Source: Sphingomonas sp. HF-S4 (GTDB lineage Bacteria > Pseudomonadota > Alphaproteobacteria > Sphingomonadales > Sphingomonadaceae). From it: 64,000 nt of DNA. Positions 28,196 through 37,423 of this stretch are shown piece by piece. The position numbers and the translations under genes are program-made. The notes beneath the pieces are model-generated. The model made no database searches. It was not told where the DNA came from and worked only from the letters and a program-made list of their open reading frames with translations. The stretch is from positions 682,001-746,000 of the forward strand of contig NZ_JAWJEJ010000002.1 in NCBI RefSeq assembly GCF_032911445.1, written 5' to 3'. How positions within the stretch are numbered: the stretch's first letter is position 1; each line of letters starts with the position of its first letter.

Positions 28196-31100
28196 ATGGG
28201 CTTCCGGAACATCTCGGCCTGGGCGATCCGCAACCCGGTCCCCTCGATCGTCCTCTTCCTGTTCCTGACGATCGCGGGCCTCGTCAGCTTCAACCGGATG
28301 GACGTCAACAACGATCCGGACATCGACTTCCCGATCGTGTGGATCTCGATCAGCCAGCCCGGCGCCGCGCCGAGCGAACTCGAGAACCAGATCACCCAGA
28401 AGGTCGAGAGCGCGGTGCGCTCGCTCCAGGGCATCGACGAGATCAACTCGACCGTCCAGGAAGGCCAGGCGACCACCGTCGTCCAGCTCGCCATCGGCAC
28501 CCCGATCGACCGCGCGGTCGAGGACGTGCGCAGTGCGATCCAGCAGATCCGCGGCGACCTGCCCGACGGCATCCTCGAGCCGCAGGTCGGCCGCGTCGAC
28601 ACCGCCAGCGACAACGACATCGCCAGCTTCACCGCCAATGCCACCGACATGACTGTCGAGCAGCTGAGCTGGTACATCGACAACAGCGTCGCCAAGACCC
28701 TGCTCACCGTTTCCGGCCTGTCGGCGGTCAACCGCAACGGCGGCGTCAACCGCGAGATCCGCGTCATCCTCGACCCCGCCAAGCTGCAGGGCGTCGGGCT
28801 GACTGCAAGCCAGGTCAACAACCAGCTCCGCCAGGTCAACCTCAACGCCGCGGGCGGCCGCGCCGAGATCTCGGGCTACGAACAGTCGGTTCGCGTGATC
28901 GGCAACGCCAAGGACGCCTATTCGCTCGGCCAGACCCAGATCTCGACCGGCGCGGGCCGCACCGTCCGCCTCGCCGACATCGCGAGCGTCCAGGACGCCT
29001 TCGCCGAGCAGCGCAGCCTCGCCAAATATAACGGCCACCAGGTGATCTCGTTCGACATCCAGCGCGCCAAGGGCGCCTCGGACGTCACCGTGTTCCATGC
29101 CGCCGAGGAGAAGCTCAAGGAGCTCGAGAAGAACAACCCCAAGGTCACCTTCCAGCTCCTCGACAACCGCTCCAAATATGCCGAGCAGCAATATCACAGC
29201 GCGCTCGAGGCGATGATCGAGGGCGCGGTGCTCGCGGTGTTCGTCGTGCTGATCTTCCTGCGCGATCTGCGCGCGACGCTGATCTCGGCGCTGGCGATCC
29301 CGCTCTCGGCAATCCCGAGCTTCTGGTTCATGGACATGCTGGGCTTCTCGCTCAACCAGATGACGCTGCTCGCGCTGTCGCTGGTCGCGGGCGTGCTCGT
29401 CGATGACGCGATCGTCGAGATCGAGAATATCGTCCGGCATATGCGCATGGGCAAATCGGCGTACCAGGCGTCGATCGACGCGGCCGACGAGATCGGCGTC
29501 GCGGTGCTCGCCACCACCATGTCGATCGTCGCGGTGTTCCTGCCCGTCGGCATGATGCCGGGCATCGCCGGCCAGTATTTCAAGAATTTCGGCCTGACCG
29601 TCGTCGCATCGGTTCTGATGAGCCTCGCGGTCGCGCGGTTGCTCACGCCGATGATCGCGGCCTATTTCCTCAAGGCCAAGGGCCACGCCAATCACGGCGA
29701 GGGCTGGCTGATGGACCGCTATGTCGGGCTGCTGCGCTGGACGCTGACGCATCGCTGGGTCGCAGTGGTCGGCTATATCCTGTCGCTCGGCGCGACGATC
29801 GCGCTGATGGTCGTCAGTCCCAAGACCTTCCAGCCCGCGCAGGACCAGGAAAGCGTCACCGCGACGATCGAGATGGTGCCGGGCACCCCCTTGGAGCGGA
29901 CCGACGTGGTCGTGCGCCAGGTCGCGGCGATCCTGCGCGCCGAGCCCAATGTCGAGAATGTCTATGAGCGCAGCTTCGTCGGCAACGGCCGCGTCACCGC
30001 GGACCTCAAGGAAGACCGCACCGAGAAATCGACGGCGTTCGAGAAGCGGGTCGCGCCCAAGCTGCTCGCCATCCCCGACGCGCGGGTCAACTTCCGCTCG
30101 CAGTTCGGCTGGGGCTCGTCGGGTCGCGACCTGACGATCACGCTGGGCGGAGAGGATCCCGCTTTGCTCACCCAGACCGGCCTGACGCTCGTCAAGCAGA
30201 TGGAGGGGATGAAGGAAGTCGTCGCGCCGCGCATCACCGGCGACCTCCAGCGGCCCGAGATCGTGATCAAGCCGCGGCTCGATCTCGCCGCCAACCTGGG
30301 CGTCACGACCGCAGCATTGAGCCAGGCGATCCGCATCGCGACCTTGGGCGATATCGACCAGAATAGCGCGCGCTTCTCGCTCTCCGACCGCCAGATCCCG
30401 ATCCGGGTGGCGCTCGAGGAGGATGCCCGCTCGAAGCTGTCGACGATCCAGAACATGCCGGTGCAGACCCAGAGCGGCGGATCGGTGCCGCTCTCGGTAG
30501 TCGCCGACATCAGCTTCGGCGCCGGCGCGACCAAGATCGAGCGCCTCAACCTCCAGCGCCGCCTGGTGGTGGGTGCCGACCTCGCGATGAACCCGGCGAC
30601 CGGCAAGCCGTTCGTCAACGGCGAAGTGATGGAGAAGATCAACCAGCTGCCGATCATGAAGCAGCTGCCGCTGGGCGTCAGCCAGATGACCGTCGGCCAG
30701 GCCAAGTGGCAGGCCGAGATGCTCAACAACTTCTTCGTCGCCTTGGCCTCGGGCGTGTTCCTGGTCTTCGCGGTGCTGGTGCTGCTCTATCGCCGCTTCA
30801 TGTCGCCGCTGGTCAACATGGGCTCGCTGCTCAACGCGCCGCTCGGTGGGCTGATCGCGCTGATGATCATGGGCATGCCGTTGTCGCTGCCGGTCTATAT
30901 CGGCATCCTGATGTTGTTCGGCATCGTCGCGAAGAACTCGATCCTGCTCGTCGATTTCGCGCTCGAGGAGATGGCGAAGGGTGTGCCCAAGATGATTGCG
31001 ATCGTCGATGCCGGGCACAAGCGCGCCCAGCCGATCGTGATGACCACGATCGCGATGGTCGCCGGCATGGTGCCCACTGCGCTGTCGCTGAGCGGCGACT

Positions 31101-31351
31101 CGTCGTGGCGCGCGCCGATGGGCGTGGTGGTGATTGGCGGGCTGATCCTGTCGACGGTGCTGACGCTGGTGATCGTGCCCGCGCTGTTTAGCCTCGCAGT
31201 CGGCCTCGAAGCCTGGCTCGGACCACGGCTGTCGCGCCGTCTGCTCACCTACACGCCGGGCGACGACGGCAGCCGGGTGATCGCTGGCCCGCACGGCAAG
31301 GCGACGATCGAGCACAAGCCCGGGGACGATACGCCGCAACCGGCAGAGTGA
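28196..31351 (+). CDS. RND multidrug efflux permease (HAE1/AcrB type)
   Basis: A 1051-residue proton-driven pump with the usual 12 membrane helices and two large periplasmic loops. Key motifs are IRNPVPSIVLFLFLTIAGLV at helix 1, paired aspartates in helix 4 (GVLVDDAIVEIENIVRHM) and the second-half signature FGIVAKNSILLVDFALEE. Drug or metabolite specificity cannot be told. No outer-membrane channel gene is adjacent, so it must share one. A minus-strand open frame of 1472 codons over this gene is a codon-bias artefact. Confidence 0.97.
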   Translation: MGFRNISAWAIRNPVPSIVLFLFLTIAGLVSFNRMDVNNDPDIDFPIVWISISQPGAAPSELENQITQKVESAVRSLQGIDEINSTVQEGQATTVVQLAIGTPIDRAVEDVRSAIQQIRGDLPDGILEPQVGRVDTASDNDIASFTANATDMTVEQLSWYIDNSVAKTLLTVSGLSAVNRNGGVNREIRVILDPAKLQGVGLTASQVNNQLRQVNLNAAGGRAEISGYEQSVRVIGNAKDAYSLGQTQISTGAGRTVRLADIASVQDAFAEQRSLAKYNGHQVISFDIQRAKGASDVTVFHAAEEKLKELEKNNPKVTFQLLDNRSKYAEQQYHSALEAMIEGAVLAVFVVLIFLRDLRATLISALAIPLSAIPSFWFMDMLGFSLNQMTLLALSLVAGVLVDDAIVEIENIVRHMRMGKSAYQASIDAADEIGVAVLATTMSIVAVFLPVGMMPGIAGQYFKNFGLTVVASVLMSLAVARLLTPMIAAYFLKAKGHANHGEGWLMDRYVGLLRWTLTHRWVAVVGYILSLGATIALMVVSPKTFQPAQDQESVTATIEMVPGTPLERTDVVVRQVAAILRAEPNVENVYERSFVGNGRVTADLKEDRTEKSTAFEKRVAPKLLAIPDARVNFRSQFGWGSSGRDLTITLGGEDPALLTQTGLTLVKQMEGMKEVVAPRITGDLQRPEIVIKPRLDLAANLGVTTAALSQAIRIATLGDIDQNSARFSLSDRQIPIRVALEEDARSKLSTIQNMPVQTQSGGSVPLSVVADISFGAGATKIERLNLQRRLVVGADLAMNPATGKPFVNGEVMEKINQLPIMKQLPLGVSQMTVGQAKWQAEMLNNFFVALASGVFLVFAVLVLLYRRFMSPLVNMGSLLNAPLGGLIALMIMGMPLSLPVYIGILMLFGIVAKNSILLVDFALEEMAKGVPKMIAIVDAGHKRAQPIVMTTIAMVAGMVPTALSLSGDSSWRAPMGVVVIGGLILSTVLTLVIVPALFSLAVGLEAWLGPRLSRRLLTYTPGDDGSRVIAGPHGKATIEHKPGDDTPQPAE

Positions 31352-31382
31352 ACTTCGGCGTGATTCGCGTATTGGGGAGCGT

Positions 31383-32645
31383 GTGACCAGGTCGCGCGCT
31401 CCCCTTCCGCATGAGGCACCCCCCGCGGCGCTGCGCCGGATGCGGCTGGTCGCGACCGGGCTGCTCGTGCTGATGGCCGCGACCTTCCTCGCTGCGCGCC
31501 AGTTCCAGCACCTCCACCCCGCGATCGGCTATCTTCGCGCCTTCGCCGAAGCCGCGATGGTCGGAGGCCTCGCCGACTGGTTCGCGGTGACCGCCTTGTT
31601 CCGCCACCCGCTGCACTTGCCGATCCCCCACACCGCGATCATCCCGCGCAACAAGGACCGTATCGCTGGCACGCTCGCGGCGTTCCTGCGCGACAATTTC
31701 CTGATTCCCAAGGTGGTCGCGCGGCGGATGCAGCAAGTAGACGTCGCGCGCGCTGCGGGCCGCTGGCTTGCCGATCCTGGCACCGGCCGCGGGCGGTTGC
31801 GCGCGGGGATTGGCAGGCTCGCTGCCGACATGCTCGAAGCGCTCGACCAGGAACGGCTCGGCGGGATGGCGAAGCGCGCGCTGGCCGAGCGGCTGCGCGG
31901 GCTGGAAATCGCACCGTTGCTCGGGCGCGCGCTCGAAACCGCGATGAAGGAGGATCGGCATCGCCCGCTGCTCGACGGCATCGTCCATTGGGCGGCCAAG
32001 ATCCTCGACGCCAACGAGCATCTGATCCGCCAGATGGTCCACGAGCGGTCGGGCAGCGTGATGCGCTGGACCGGGCTCGACGAGACGCTGGCCAACAAGA
32101 TCATCGAGGGCCTCGCCAAGCTGATCGGCGACATGGCCGAAGACCCGCGCCATCCGTTGCGCGCCAAGGCCGACGAAGGGCTCGCGCAGCTCGCGCACGA
32201 CCTCCAGCACGATCCGGAGAAGCGGGCGCGGGTCGAGGCGTTCAAGAACGAGCTGCTCGACAATCCGGCGCTCGGCGACTGGTGGCTGGGGGTGTGGGAA
32301 TCGGGCCGCGCGGCGCTGCTGCGGCTGGCGCGAAACCCCGATCGCGTGCTGGCGGGCGAGTTCGGCGGCGCGCTGCGCCAGCTCGGCGAGACGCTGCAGG
32401 GCGACGCGCGGCTGGCCGAGACGATCAACCGCTTCGTTCGCCGCGCTGCAGTGGGCGCGGCGTCGGACTATGGCGACGGCATCGTCCGACTGGTCTCGGA
32501 CACGATCCGCGGCTGGGACGCGCAGACGATCACCGGTCGGCTGGAGAACGCCGTGGGGCGCGACTTGCAATATATCCGGATCAACGGGACGCTGGTCGGC
32601 GGGCTGGTCGGGGTGACGATCCACGCAGTGGATGCGATGCTCTGA
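31383..32645 (+). CDS. DUF445-family membrane-associated protein
   Basis: A 420-residue protein with DUF445 features: an N-terminal hydrophobic helix (MRLVATGLLVLMAATFLAAR), the signature FAEAAMVGGLADWFAVTALFRHPLHLPIPHTAIIPRNKDRI, a long helical middle with charged repeats, and a C-terminal IRINGTLVGGLVGVTIHAV membrane segment. Function unknown. The start is GTG (31383); another GTG two bases upstream is out of frame. It is 31 bases after the RND permease. Confidence 0.9.
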   Translation: MTRSRAPLPHEAPPAALRRMRLVATGLLVLMAATFLAARQFQHLHPAIGYLRAFAEAAMVGGLADWFAVTALFRHPLHLPIPHTAIIPRNKDRIAGTLAAFLRDNFLIPKVVARRMQQVDVARAAGRWLADPGTGRGRLRAGIGRLAADMLEALDQERLGGMAKRALAERLRGLEIAPLLGRALETAMKEDRHRPLLDGIVHWAAKILDANEHLIRQMVHERSGSVMRWTGLDETLANKIIEGLAKLIGDMAEDPRHPLRAKADEGLAQLAHDLQHDPEKRARVEAFKNELLDNPALGDWWLGVWESGRAALLRLARNPDRVLAGEFGGALRQLGETLQGDARLAETINRFVRRAAVGAASDYGDGIVRLVSDTIRGWDAQTITGRLENAVGRDLQYIRINGTLVGGLVGVTIHAVDAML

Positions 32646-32650
32646 GCTCC

Positions 32651-32667
32651 CCTCCCTGAAAGGGAGG
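32651..32667. terminator. Hairpin between convergent genes
   Basis: CCTCCCT / AGGGAGG with a three-base GAA loop, between DUF445 and the flavin-binding protein gene. There is no T-run, so its use as a terminator is uncertain. It resembles the end hairpins of the 17584 repeat. Confidence 0.45.
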
Positions 32668-32678
32668 AGGATGAAGGC

Positions 32679-33149
32679 TCACTCCGTCGGCGTCGCCCGC
32701 GTTTCCGGGGTGGCGTCGCCGAGCAGGAACTCGCCTTGGTCGGCGCCGTCCCAATAATGCGCGCGGATGCCGTGGACCTTGATCAGCACGAGACCCGGCG
32801 TGTCGATGCCTTCCTCGAACCACAAGCCGAGATCCTTGGTCCAATGCGCCTCGAACTGAGTCTTGTCCTGGATCAGCTCGGCCTTGCCCTCGAGATGGAC
32901 GAACAGCGGCTTCATGCCGAGCAGCCCGCTCTTCCCGTGGAAGCTCAGCGCGCATTGCTGGTTGGCGCGCAGGTCGCGCACCGTCCGGGTATCCTCGCAG
33001 GCGAAGTACCAGCTGTCGCCGTTATATTCGACGTCGCGGTTGTTGCTCATCGGCCGGCCGGCGATCGTGCCGCCATCCGAATGGGTGGAGAGCGTCGCGA
33101 AGTCGATGTCCTTGAGGATCTTGGCGAGGTCGGCGAGCGTCTTGGTCAT
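32679..33149 (-). CDS. Pyridoxamine 5'-phosphate oxidase-family protein (general stress protein 26 type)
   Basis: A 156-residue split-barrel flavin-binding protein: FATLSTHSDGGTIAGRPMSN, WYFACEDTRTVRDLRANQQC, VHLEGKAELIQDK. The short length and absence of the PNPOx C-terminal dimer motif point to the stress-protein group rather than vitamin B6 synthesis. ATG 33149 is preceded by AGGAGCAGGA; the ATG at 33167 lacks a site. Confidence 0.88.
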   Translation of the reverse strand: MTKTLADLAKILKDIDFATLSTHSDGGTIAGRPMSNNRDVEYNGDSWYFACEDTRTVRDLRANQQCALSFHGKSGLLGMKPLFVHLEGKAELIQDKTQFEAHWTKDLGLWFEEGIDTPGLVLIKVHGIRAHYWDGADQGEFLLGDATPETRATPTE

Positions 33150-33194
33150 GCGTCCTGCTCCTATCATTCCCGGGCAGAACGCAGGCCGGCGCCA

Positions 33195-33866
33195 TTATCT
33201 CCAGTCCAGTTCGGTCCAGCCCCGCGCACGCGCCAATATCCGCAGCGGGCCGTGCGCATTTACCGCGAAGGCCTCGTCTGCCCATTCAAGCAGCGGCGCG
33301 TCGGAAACATGGTCCGAATAGGCGCGGACATGCAGGCCGGCGCGATCGATCCCGGATTGGGCCATCCAGTTTTCGATCATGCGGAGCTTTACGGGGCCGT
33401 AACAGTTATCCCCTTCGATCAGGGAAAGAACACGGCCTTGCGCATCTCGTTTCGCCTGCGTGGCGACGACATCGTCGAATTCGAGCAGCCGGGCGATCGC
33501 CGAGGCGTAATAGCCGTGCGACGCTGTCGCCATCACAAGTCGATAGCCAGCGGCGCGATCGGCTTCGATGCGATCGCGCGCGCCCTGAAGCACCCCGGTC
33601 GCGAACTCGGCATCGGCGAAGCGCGCCGCCACGGCCTCGACATCCGATGCGGTCAGCGCATGGCCGAGCAGCAGCCGTTGCGAAATTTGCTTGAGTCGGC
33701 TTCGATCGATCAGCTTGAGCAGGTGGCCGAGCCCGGCAACGCCCACCGCGGGCATCAGCGCAAGCCGCCACGGTGCCCGCGCGCGCGCCGCATGGACCAG
33801 GAAGCGCGTCCAGGTCGGCGTCGCCGTGATCGTCTTGTCCATGTCGTAGATTGCGAGGTGCTGCAT
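33195..33866 (-). CDS. HAD-superfamily phosphatase (SerB-like, subclass IB)
   Basis: A 223-residue protein starting with the HAD nucleophile motif LAIYDMDKTITATPTW (Asp 8, Asp 10). Motif II serine/threonine is in YRLVMATASHGYYA, the lysine in YGPVKLRMIENW, and the acidic motif III in HVRAYSDHVSDAPLLEWADE. The helical cap between motifs I and II is typical of subclass IB (phosphoserine phosphatase-like). Substrate unknown. It is divergent from the Mla operon, with about 76 bp between them. Confidence 0.9.
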   Translation of the reverse strand: MQHLAIYDMDKTITATPTWTRFLVHAARARAPWRLALMPAVGVAGLGHLLKLIDRSRLKQISQRLLLGHALTASDVEAVAARFADAEFATGVLQGARDRIEADRAAGYRLVMATASHGYYASAIARLLEFDDVVATQAKRDAQGRVLSLIEGDNCYGPVKLRMIENWMAQSGIDRAGLHVRAYSDHVSDAPLLEWADEAFAVNAHGPLRILARARGWTELDWR

Positions 33867-33942
33867 TGGCGCATCTAGGCATTCTCAGCGGGGCAGAGCA
33901 AATCCTTGCCGTTCCAGCGCGAATCGCCGAAAGGTGGCCGCG

Positions 33943-35052
33943 ATGAGGGGAAGCGCGGATTTTGAGCGAGTCGATGGGGGCGGCGGCACTACGCTGCGCT
34001 TCACCGGAAACCTGTCGCTGGCGTGCCTGCGCGACTTGCCCGACCGGCTCAACGCGATCGAAGGCGACGTCGCCAGGCTCGACCTGAGCGAAGTCGAGCG
34101 GATCGACACCGTTGGCGCCTGGCTGATCCACCGTTTCGCCCGCGACCACGGCTCGACCGTAGAAGGGCTGGAGGAGGACGAGCAGCACCTTCTCGACCAG
34201 GTCGCGGCTGCCGAGCAGCCGATCGCGCTGGCGCGCAAGCCCGCCGACCCGTTTACCCGGACGCTCGGCGAAGTCGGCGATGCTGTTTTCGTCGCGATTC
34301 ACACGCTCTACGGCCTGCTCGGCTTCATGGGCGCGACGGTGATCGCGTTCTGGAATGTGTTTACCCATCCCAAGCGCTTCCGCTTCAACGCGACGGTCCA
34401 CCGGTTCGAAGTGGTCGGTGTGTCGGCGCTGGGCATCATCGGGCTGATGAGTTTCCTGATCGGGATCGTCATCGCGCAGCAGGGCGCGGTCCAGCTCCGC
34501 CAGTTCGGCGCCGAAGTCTATACGATCAACCTTGTCGGCCGGATCACTCTGCGCGAGCTCGGCGTGCTGATGACCGCGATCATGGTCGCCGGCCGTTCTG
34601 GTTCGGCGTTCGCCGCGCAGCTCGGCACGATGAAGCTCACCGAAGAGATCGACGCGATGCGCACGATCGGCGTGTCGCCGATGGAGGCGCTCGTGGTGCC
34701 GCGCACGCTGGCGGTGGTGCTGATGATGCCGCTGCTCGGCTTCTACGCCTCGCTGGTCGCGATCATGGGCGGCGGGCTGCTCTGCTGGATCAGCCTCGAC
34801 ATTCCGCCGGTGACGTTCATCCAGCGCATCCGCGAAGTCGTGCCGCTCACCGATCTGTGGGTCGGGCTGGTCAAGGCGCCGGTATTCGGCGCGATCATCG
34901 CCATTTCGGGATGCTTCCAGGGCATGCAGGTCGAGGCCGATGCCGAGCAGGTCGGCAAGCGCACGACCACCGCGGTGGTGCAGGCGATTTTCCTCGTCAT
35001 CGTGCTCGACGCGTTCTTCGCGGTGTTCTTCAGCGAAGTGGGCTGGATCTGA
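33943..35052 (+). CDS. mlaE: MlaE-type ABC permease with N-terminal STAS domain
   Basis: A 369-residue permease of a phospholipid/hydrocarbon transport system in the inner membrane. Residues 1-95 form a STAS-like domain (LRFTGNLSLACLRDLPDRLN, LDLSEVERIDTVGAWLIHRF), the role that a separate MlaB subunit has in E. coli. The rest has the MlaE helices and signature MKLTEEIDAMRTIGVSPMEA. I chose ATG 33943 because AAAGG lies eight bases upstream; GTG 33934 would put the site on the start codon. The stop overlaps mlaF by one base. Confidence 0.93.
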   Translation: MRGSADFERVDGGGGTTLRFTGNLSLACLRDLPDRLNAIEGDVARLDLSEVERIDTVGAWLIHRFARDHGSTVEGLEEDEQHLLDQVAAAEQPIALARKPADPFTRTLGEVGDAVFVAIHTLYGLLGFMGATVIAFWNVFTHPKRFRFNATVHRFEVVGVSALGIIGLMSFLIGIVIAQQGAVQLRQFGAEVYTINLVGRITLRELGVLMTAIMVAGRSGSAFAAQLGTMKLTEEIDAMRTIGVSPMEALVVPRTLAVVLMMPLLGFYASLVAIMGGGLLCWISLDIPPVTFIQRIREVVPLTDLWVGLVKAPVFGAIIAISGCFQGMQVEADAEQVGKRTTTAVVQAIFLVIVLDAFFAVFFSEVGWI

Positions 35053-35861
35053 TGGCACGGCGCGAACGCGAAGACGTGATCATTCGCGTCCAGGGCCTCA
35101 AGAACGGCTTTGGCGAGCAGGTCGTCCACGAGGATCTCGATCTCGAGGTCCGGCGTGGCGAGATCCTCGGCGTCGTCGGCGGGTCGGGCACCGGCAAGTC
35201 GGTGCTGATGCGCTCGATCATCGGGCTGCAGACGCCGATCGAGGGCAGCATCGACGTGTTCGGCGAAAGCACGATTGGCCGCGACGAGACCGAGGCGACC
35301 AACATCCGCAAGCGCTGGGGTATCCTGTTCCAGGGCGGCGCCTTGTTCTCGACGCTCACCGTGTCCGAGAACGTCCAGGTGCCGATCAAGGAATTCTACC
35401 CCGGGCTCGACCAGGCGCTGCTCGAGGAGATCGCGGCGTACAAGGTGGTGATGACCGGCCTGTCGCCCGATGCAGGGCCCAAATTCCCCGCCGAGCTTTC
35501 GGGCGGCATGAAGAAGCGTGCGGGGCTCGCGCGCGCGCTTGCGCTGGACCCCGAATTGCTGTTCCTCGACGAGCCGACCGCCGGGCTCGATCCGATCGGC
35601 GCGGCGGCATTCGACGAACTCACCGCCTCGCTCCAGAAGACGCTGGGGCTGACCGTGTTCCTGATCACCCACGATCTGGATACGCTGTACGCCATCTGCG
35701 ATCGGGTTGCGGTGCTCGCCGACAAGAAGGTGATCGCCGTCGGCACGATCGACGAACTGCTCGCGCTGGATCATCCGTGGATTCAGGAATATTTCAACGG
35801 ACCGCGCGGCCGCGCTGCGGTCGACAGCGCCGAGCGGGCGCAAGCCGGGATGAAGGTCTGA
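35052..35861 (+). CDS. mlaF: MlaF-type ABC ATPase
   Basis: A 269-residue ATPase that powers the MlaE permease. Walker A is GGSGTGKSVLMRS (about residue 43), the Q-loop is ILFQGGALFSTL, the signature ELSGGMKKRAGLARAL, Walker B ELLFLDEPTAGLDPIG, and the H-loop LITHDLDTL. Typical MlaF length. The start overlaps the permease stop (TGATG), and its own stop overlaps the next ATG in the same way, so the three genes are translationally coupled. Confidence 0.96.
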   Translation: MARREREDVIIRVQGLKNGFGEQVVHEDLDLEVRRGEILGVVGGSGTGKSVLMRSIIGLQTPIEGSIDVFGESTIGRDETEATNIRKRWGILFQGGALFSTLTVSENVQVPIKEFYPGLDQALLEEIAAYKVVMTGLSPDAGPKFPAELSGGMKKRAGLARALALDPELLFLDEPTAGLDPIGAAAFDELTASLQKTLGLTVFLITHDLDTLYAICDRVAVLADKKVIAVGTIDELLALDHPWIQEYFNGPRGRAAVDSAERAQAGMKV

Positions 35862-36823
35862 TGGAAACGCGATCGAACCATGTCCTTGTCGGCGCGGTGG
35901 TGCTGATCCTGCTTGCGGTGCTAGCGCTGTTCATCGTCTGGCTGGCCCGCATCGGTGGTGGCAGCGAGCGCCAGTACGACATCTTCTTCAAGCAATCGGT
36001 CGATGGGCTCAATCCAGGATCGGCGGTTAGTTTTTCCGGTGTCCCCTCGGGGCAGGTCAAGGAAATCAGCTTCTGGAAGCCCGATCCCAGCCTCGTCCGG
36101 GTCCGGGTGAGCGTAAACGACGACGTGCCGATCCTCGAAGGCACCACCGCCTCGATCCAGGGCAGCTTCACCGGGCCGAGCACCGTGCAGCTCGATGGCG
36201 CGGTCAAGGGCGCCCCGCCGATCGTCTGCCCCGAGGCCAATCCGCGCGCGGCGTGCCCGCTCGGCGTGCCGGTGATCCCGACCAAGCAGGGCGGGCTCGG
36301 CGCTTTGCTGAGTTCGGCGCCGCAGCTGCTCGAGCGGATCTCTACGCTTACCGAGCGCCTGGGCGAGCTGCTCGGCGACAAGAACCAGAATTCGATTGCC
36401 GGCATCCTCGCCAATACCAACCGGCTGACCGACGCGCTCGCCGATCGCGGTCCCGAAATCGCTGCCACGCTCGCCGAGACGCGGATCGCGATCCAGCGGT
36501 TCGGGCTGGCGACCGAGGAGCTCGGCAAGCTCGCCACCACCACCAACGGCGTCCTCGCCGACGATGTTCGTCCGACGATCGCCAATCTCAACCGCACGAT
36601 CGGCTCGGCGCGCAAATCCATGGAGACGCTCGACGCGACCATCGGCGATGCGCGGCCGGGTCTCCAGGCGCTGTCGAAGAAGACGATCCCCGAGATCGGC
36701 CAGCTCGTCCAGGATCTCCGCGTGATGTCGACCAGCCTCGCCTCGGTTGCCGAGAAGCTCGATCAGGGCGGCGCTTCGAGCCTGGTCGGATCGCCCAAGC
36801 TGCCCGACTACAAGAAGAAGTGA
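35861..36823 (+). CDS. mlaD: MlaD/MCE-domain substrate-binding protein
   Basis: A 320-residue protein anchored by one N-terminal helix (HVLVGAVVLILLAVLALFIV), then an MCE domain at residues about 40-115 (YDIFFKQSVDGLNPGSAVSF, GVPSGQVKEISFWKPDP, GTTASIQGSFTGPSTVQL). A long helical tail follows (LTERLGELLGDKNQNSIAG, LANTNRLTDALADRGPEI) that can form a coiled-coil tunnel. It is the periplasmic lipid-handling subunit. Two cysteines near 125-135 (VCPEANPRAACPLG) are unusual for MlaD. Confidence 0.93.
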   Translation: METRSNHVLVGAVVLILLAVLALFIVWLARIGGGSERQYDIFFKQSVDGLNPGSAVSFSGVPSGQVKEISFWKPDPSLVRVRVSVNDDVPILEGTTASIQGSFTGPSTVQLDGAVKGAPPIVCPEANPRAACPLGVPVIPTKQGGLGALLSSAPQLLERISTLTERLGELLGDKNQNSIAGILANTNRLTDALADRGPEIAATLAETRIAIQRFGLATEELGKLATTTNGVLADDVRPTIANLNRTIGSARKSMETLDATIGDARPGLQALSKKTIPEIGQLVQDLRVMSTSLASVAEKLDQGGASSLVGSPKLPDYKKK

Positions 36824-36828
36824 GGACC

Positions 36829-37422
36829 ATGATGACCAAGCGCGCTCTGCTTCTTGCCCTGCCGCTGCTGGCATCGCTCAGCGGCTGCATCTCGTTCGGC
36901 GGCAAGCCCCCCAAGTCGCTGCTCACGCTGACGTCGGAAGCGACGCTGCCGGTCGGCGAATCGCAGCGCTCGAACGTCGCGGCGACGATCACGATCGCGG
37001 TACCCTCGCTGCCGCAGGAACTCGCCTCGTCGCGCGTGCCCGTCCATTCGGGCGGCACCGCGATCGCCTTCGTCAAGGACGCGCAATGGGTCGAGCGGCC
37101 CTCGCAGCTGCTCCAGCGGCTGCTCGGCGACACGATCACCGCCAAGACCGGCCGGCTGGTGCTCAGCTCGCGCCAATCGCTCACCGATCCGGGCGCCTAT
37201 CTGATGGGCGAGCTGCGCCGCTTCGGCATCCAGGAGGAAACCAGCGAGGCGGTGGTCACCTATGACGCCGCGCTGATCCGCGGACCCGAGAGCGTCGTCG
37301 AGAAGCGTCGCTTCGAAGCGCGTGTGCCGGTGTCCGAGATCGAGGCAGCGCCAGTCGGCGCCGCGCTCAACCAGGCGGCCAACCAGGTCGCGGCCGAGGT
37401 TGCCGACTGGGTCGGAAAATAA
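36829..37422 (+). CDS. ABC-type transport auxiliary lipoprotein
   Basis: A 197-residue lipoprotein (MMTKRALLLALPLLASLSGC, lipobox LSGC) of the PqiC-like auxiliary family found beside MCE systems. The mature domain contains LVLSSRQSLTDPGAYLMGELRRF and ends with NQAANQVAAEVADWVG, matching the family C-terminus. It probably links the transporter to the outer membrane. Two tandem ATGs exist (36829, 36832); GAGGA is better spaced for the second. Confidence 0.88.
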   Translation: MMTKRALLLALPLLASLSGCISFGGKPPKSLLTLTSEATLPVGESQRSNVAATITIAVPSLPQELASSRVPVHSGGTAIAFVKDAQWVERPSQLLQRLLGDTITAKTGRLVLSSRQSLTDPGAYLMGELRRFGIQEETSEAVVTYDAALIRGPESVVEKRRFEARVPVSEIEAAPVGAALNQAANQVAAEVADWVGK

Positions 37423-37423
37423 T

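Noticed and set aside
26921..31339. 1472-codon open frame on the minus strand over the RND efflux genes
   Set aside because: It mirrors two clear RND genes. Long antisense frames arise from high G/C at third codon positions; the protein is Arg/His/Asp-rich with no motif.
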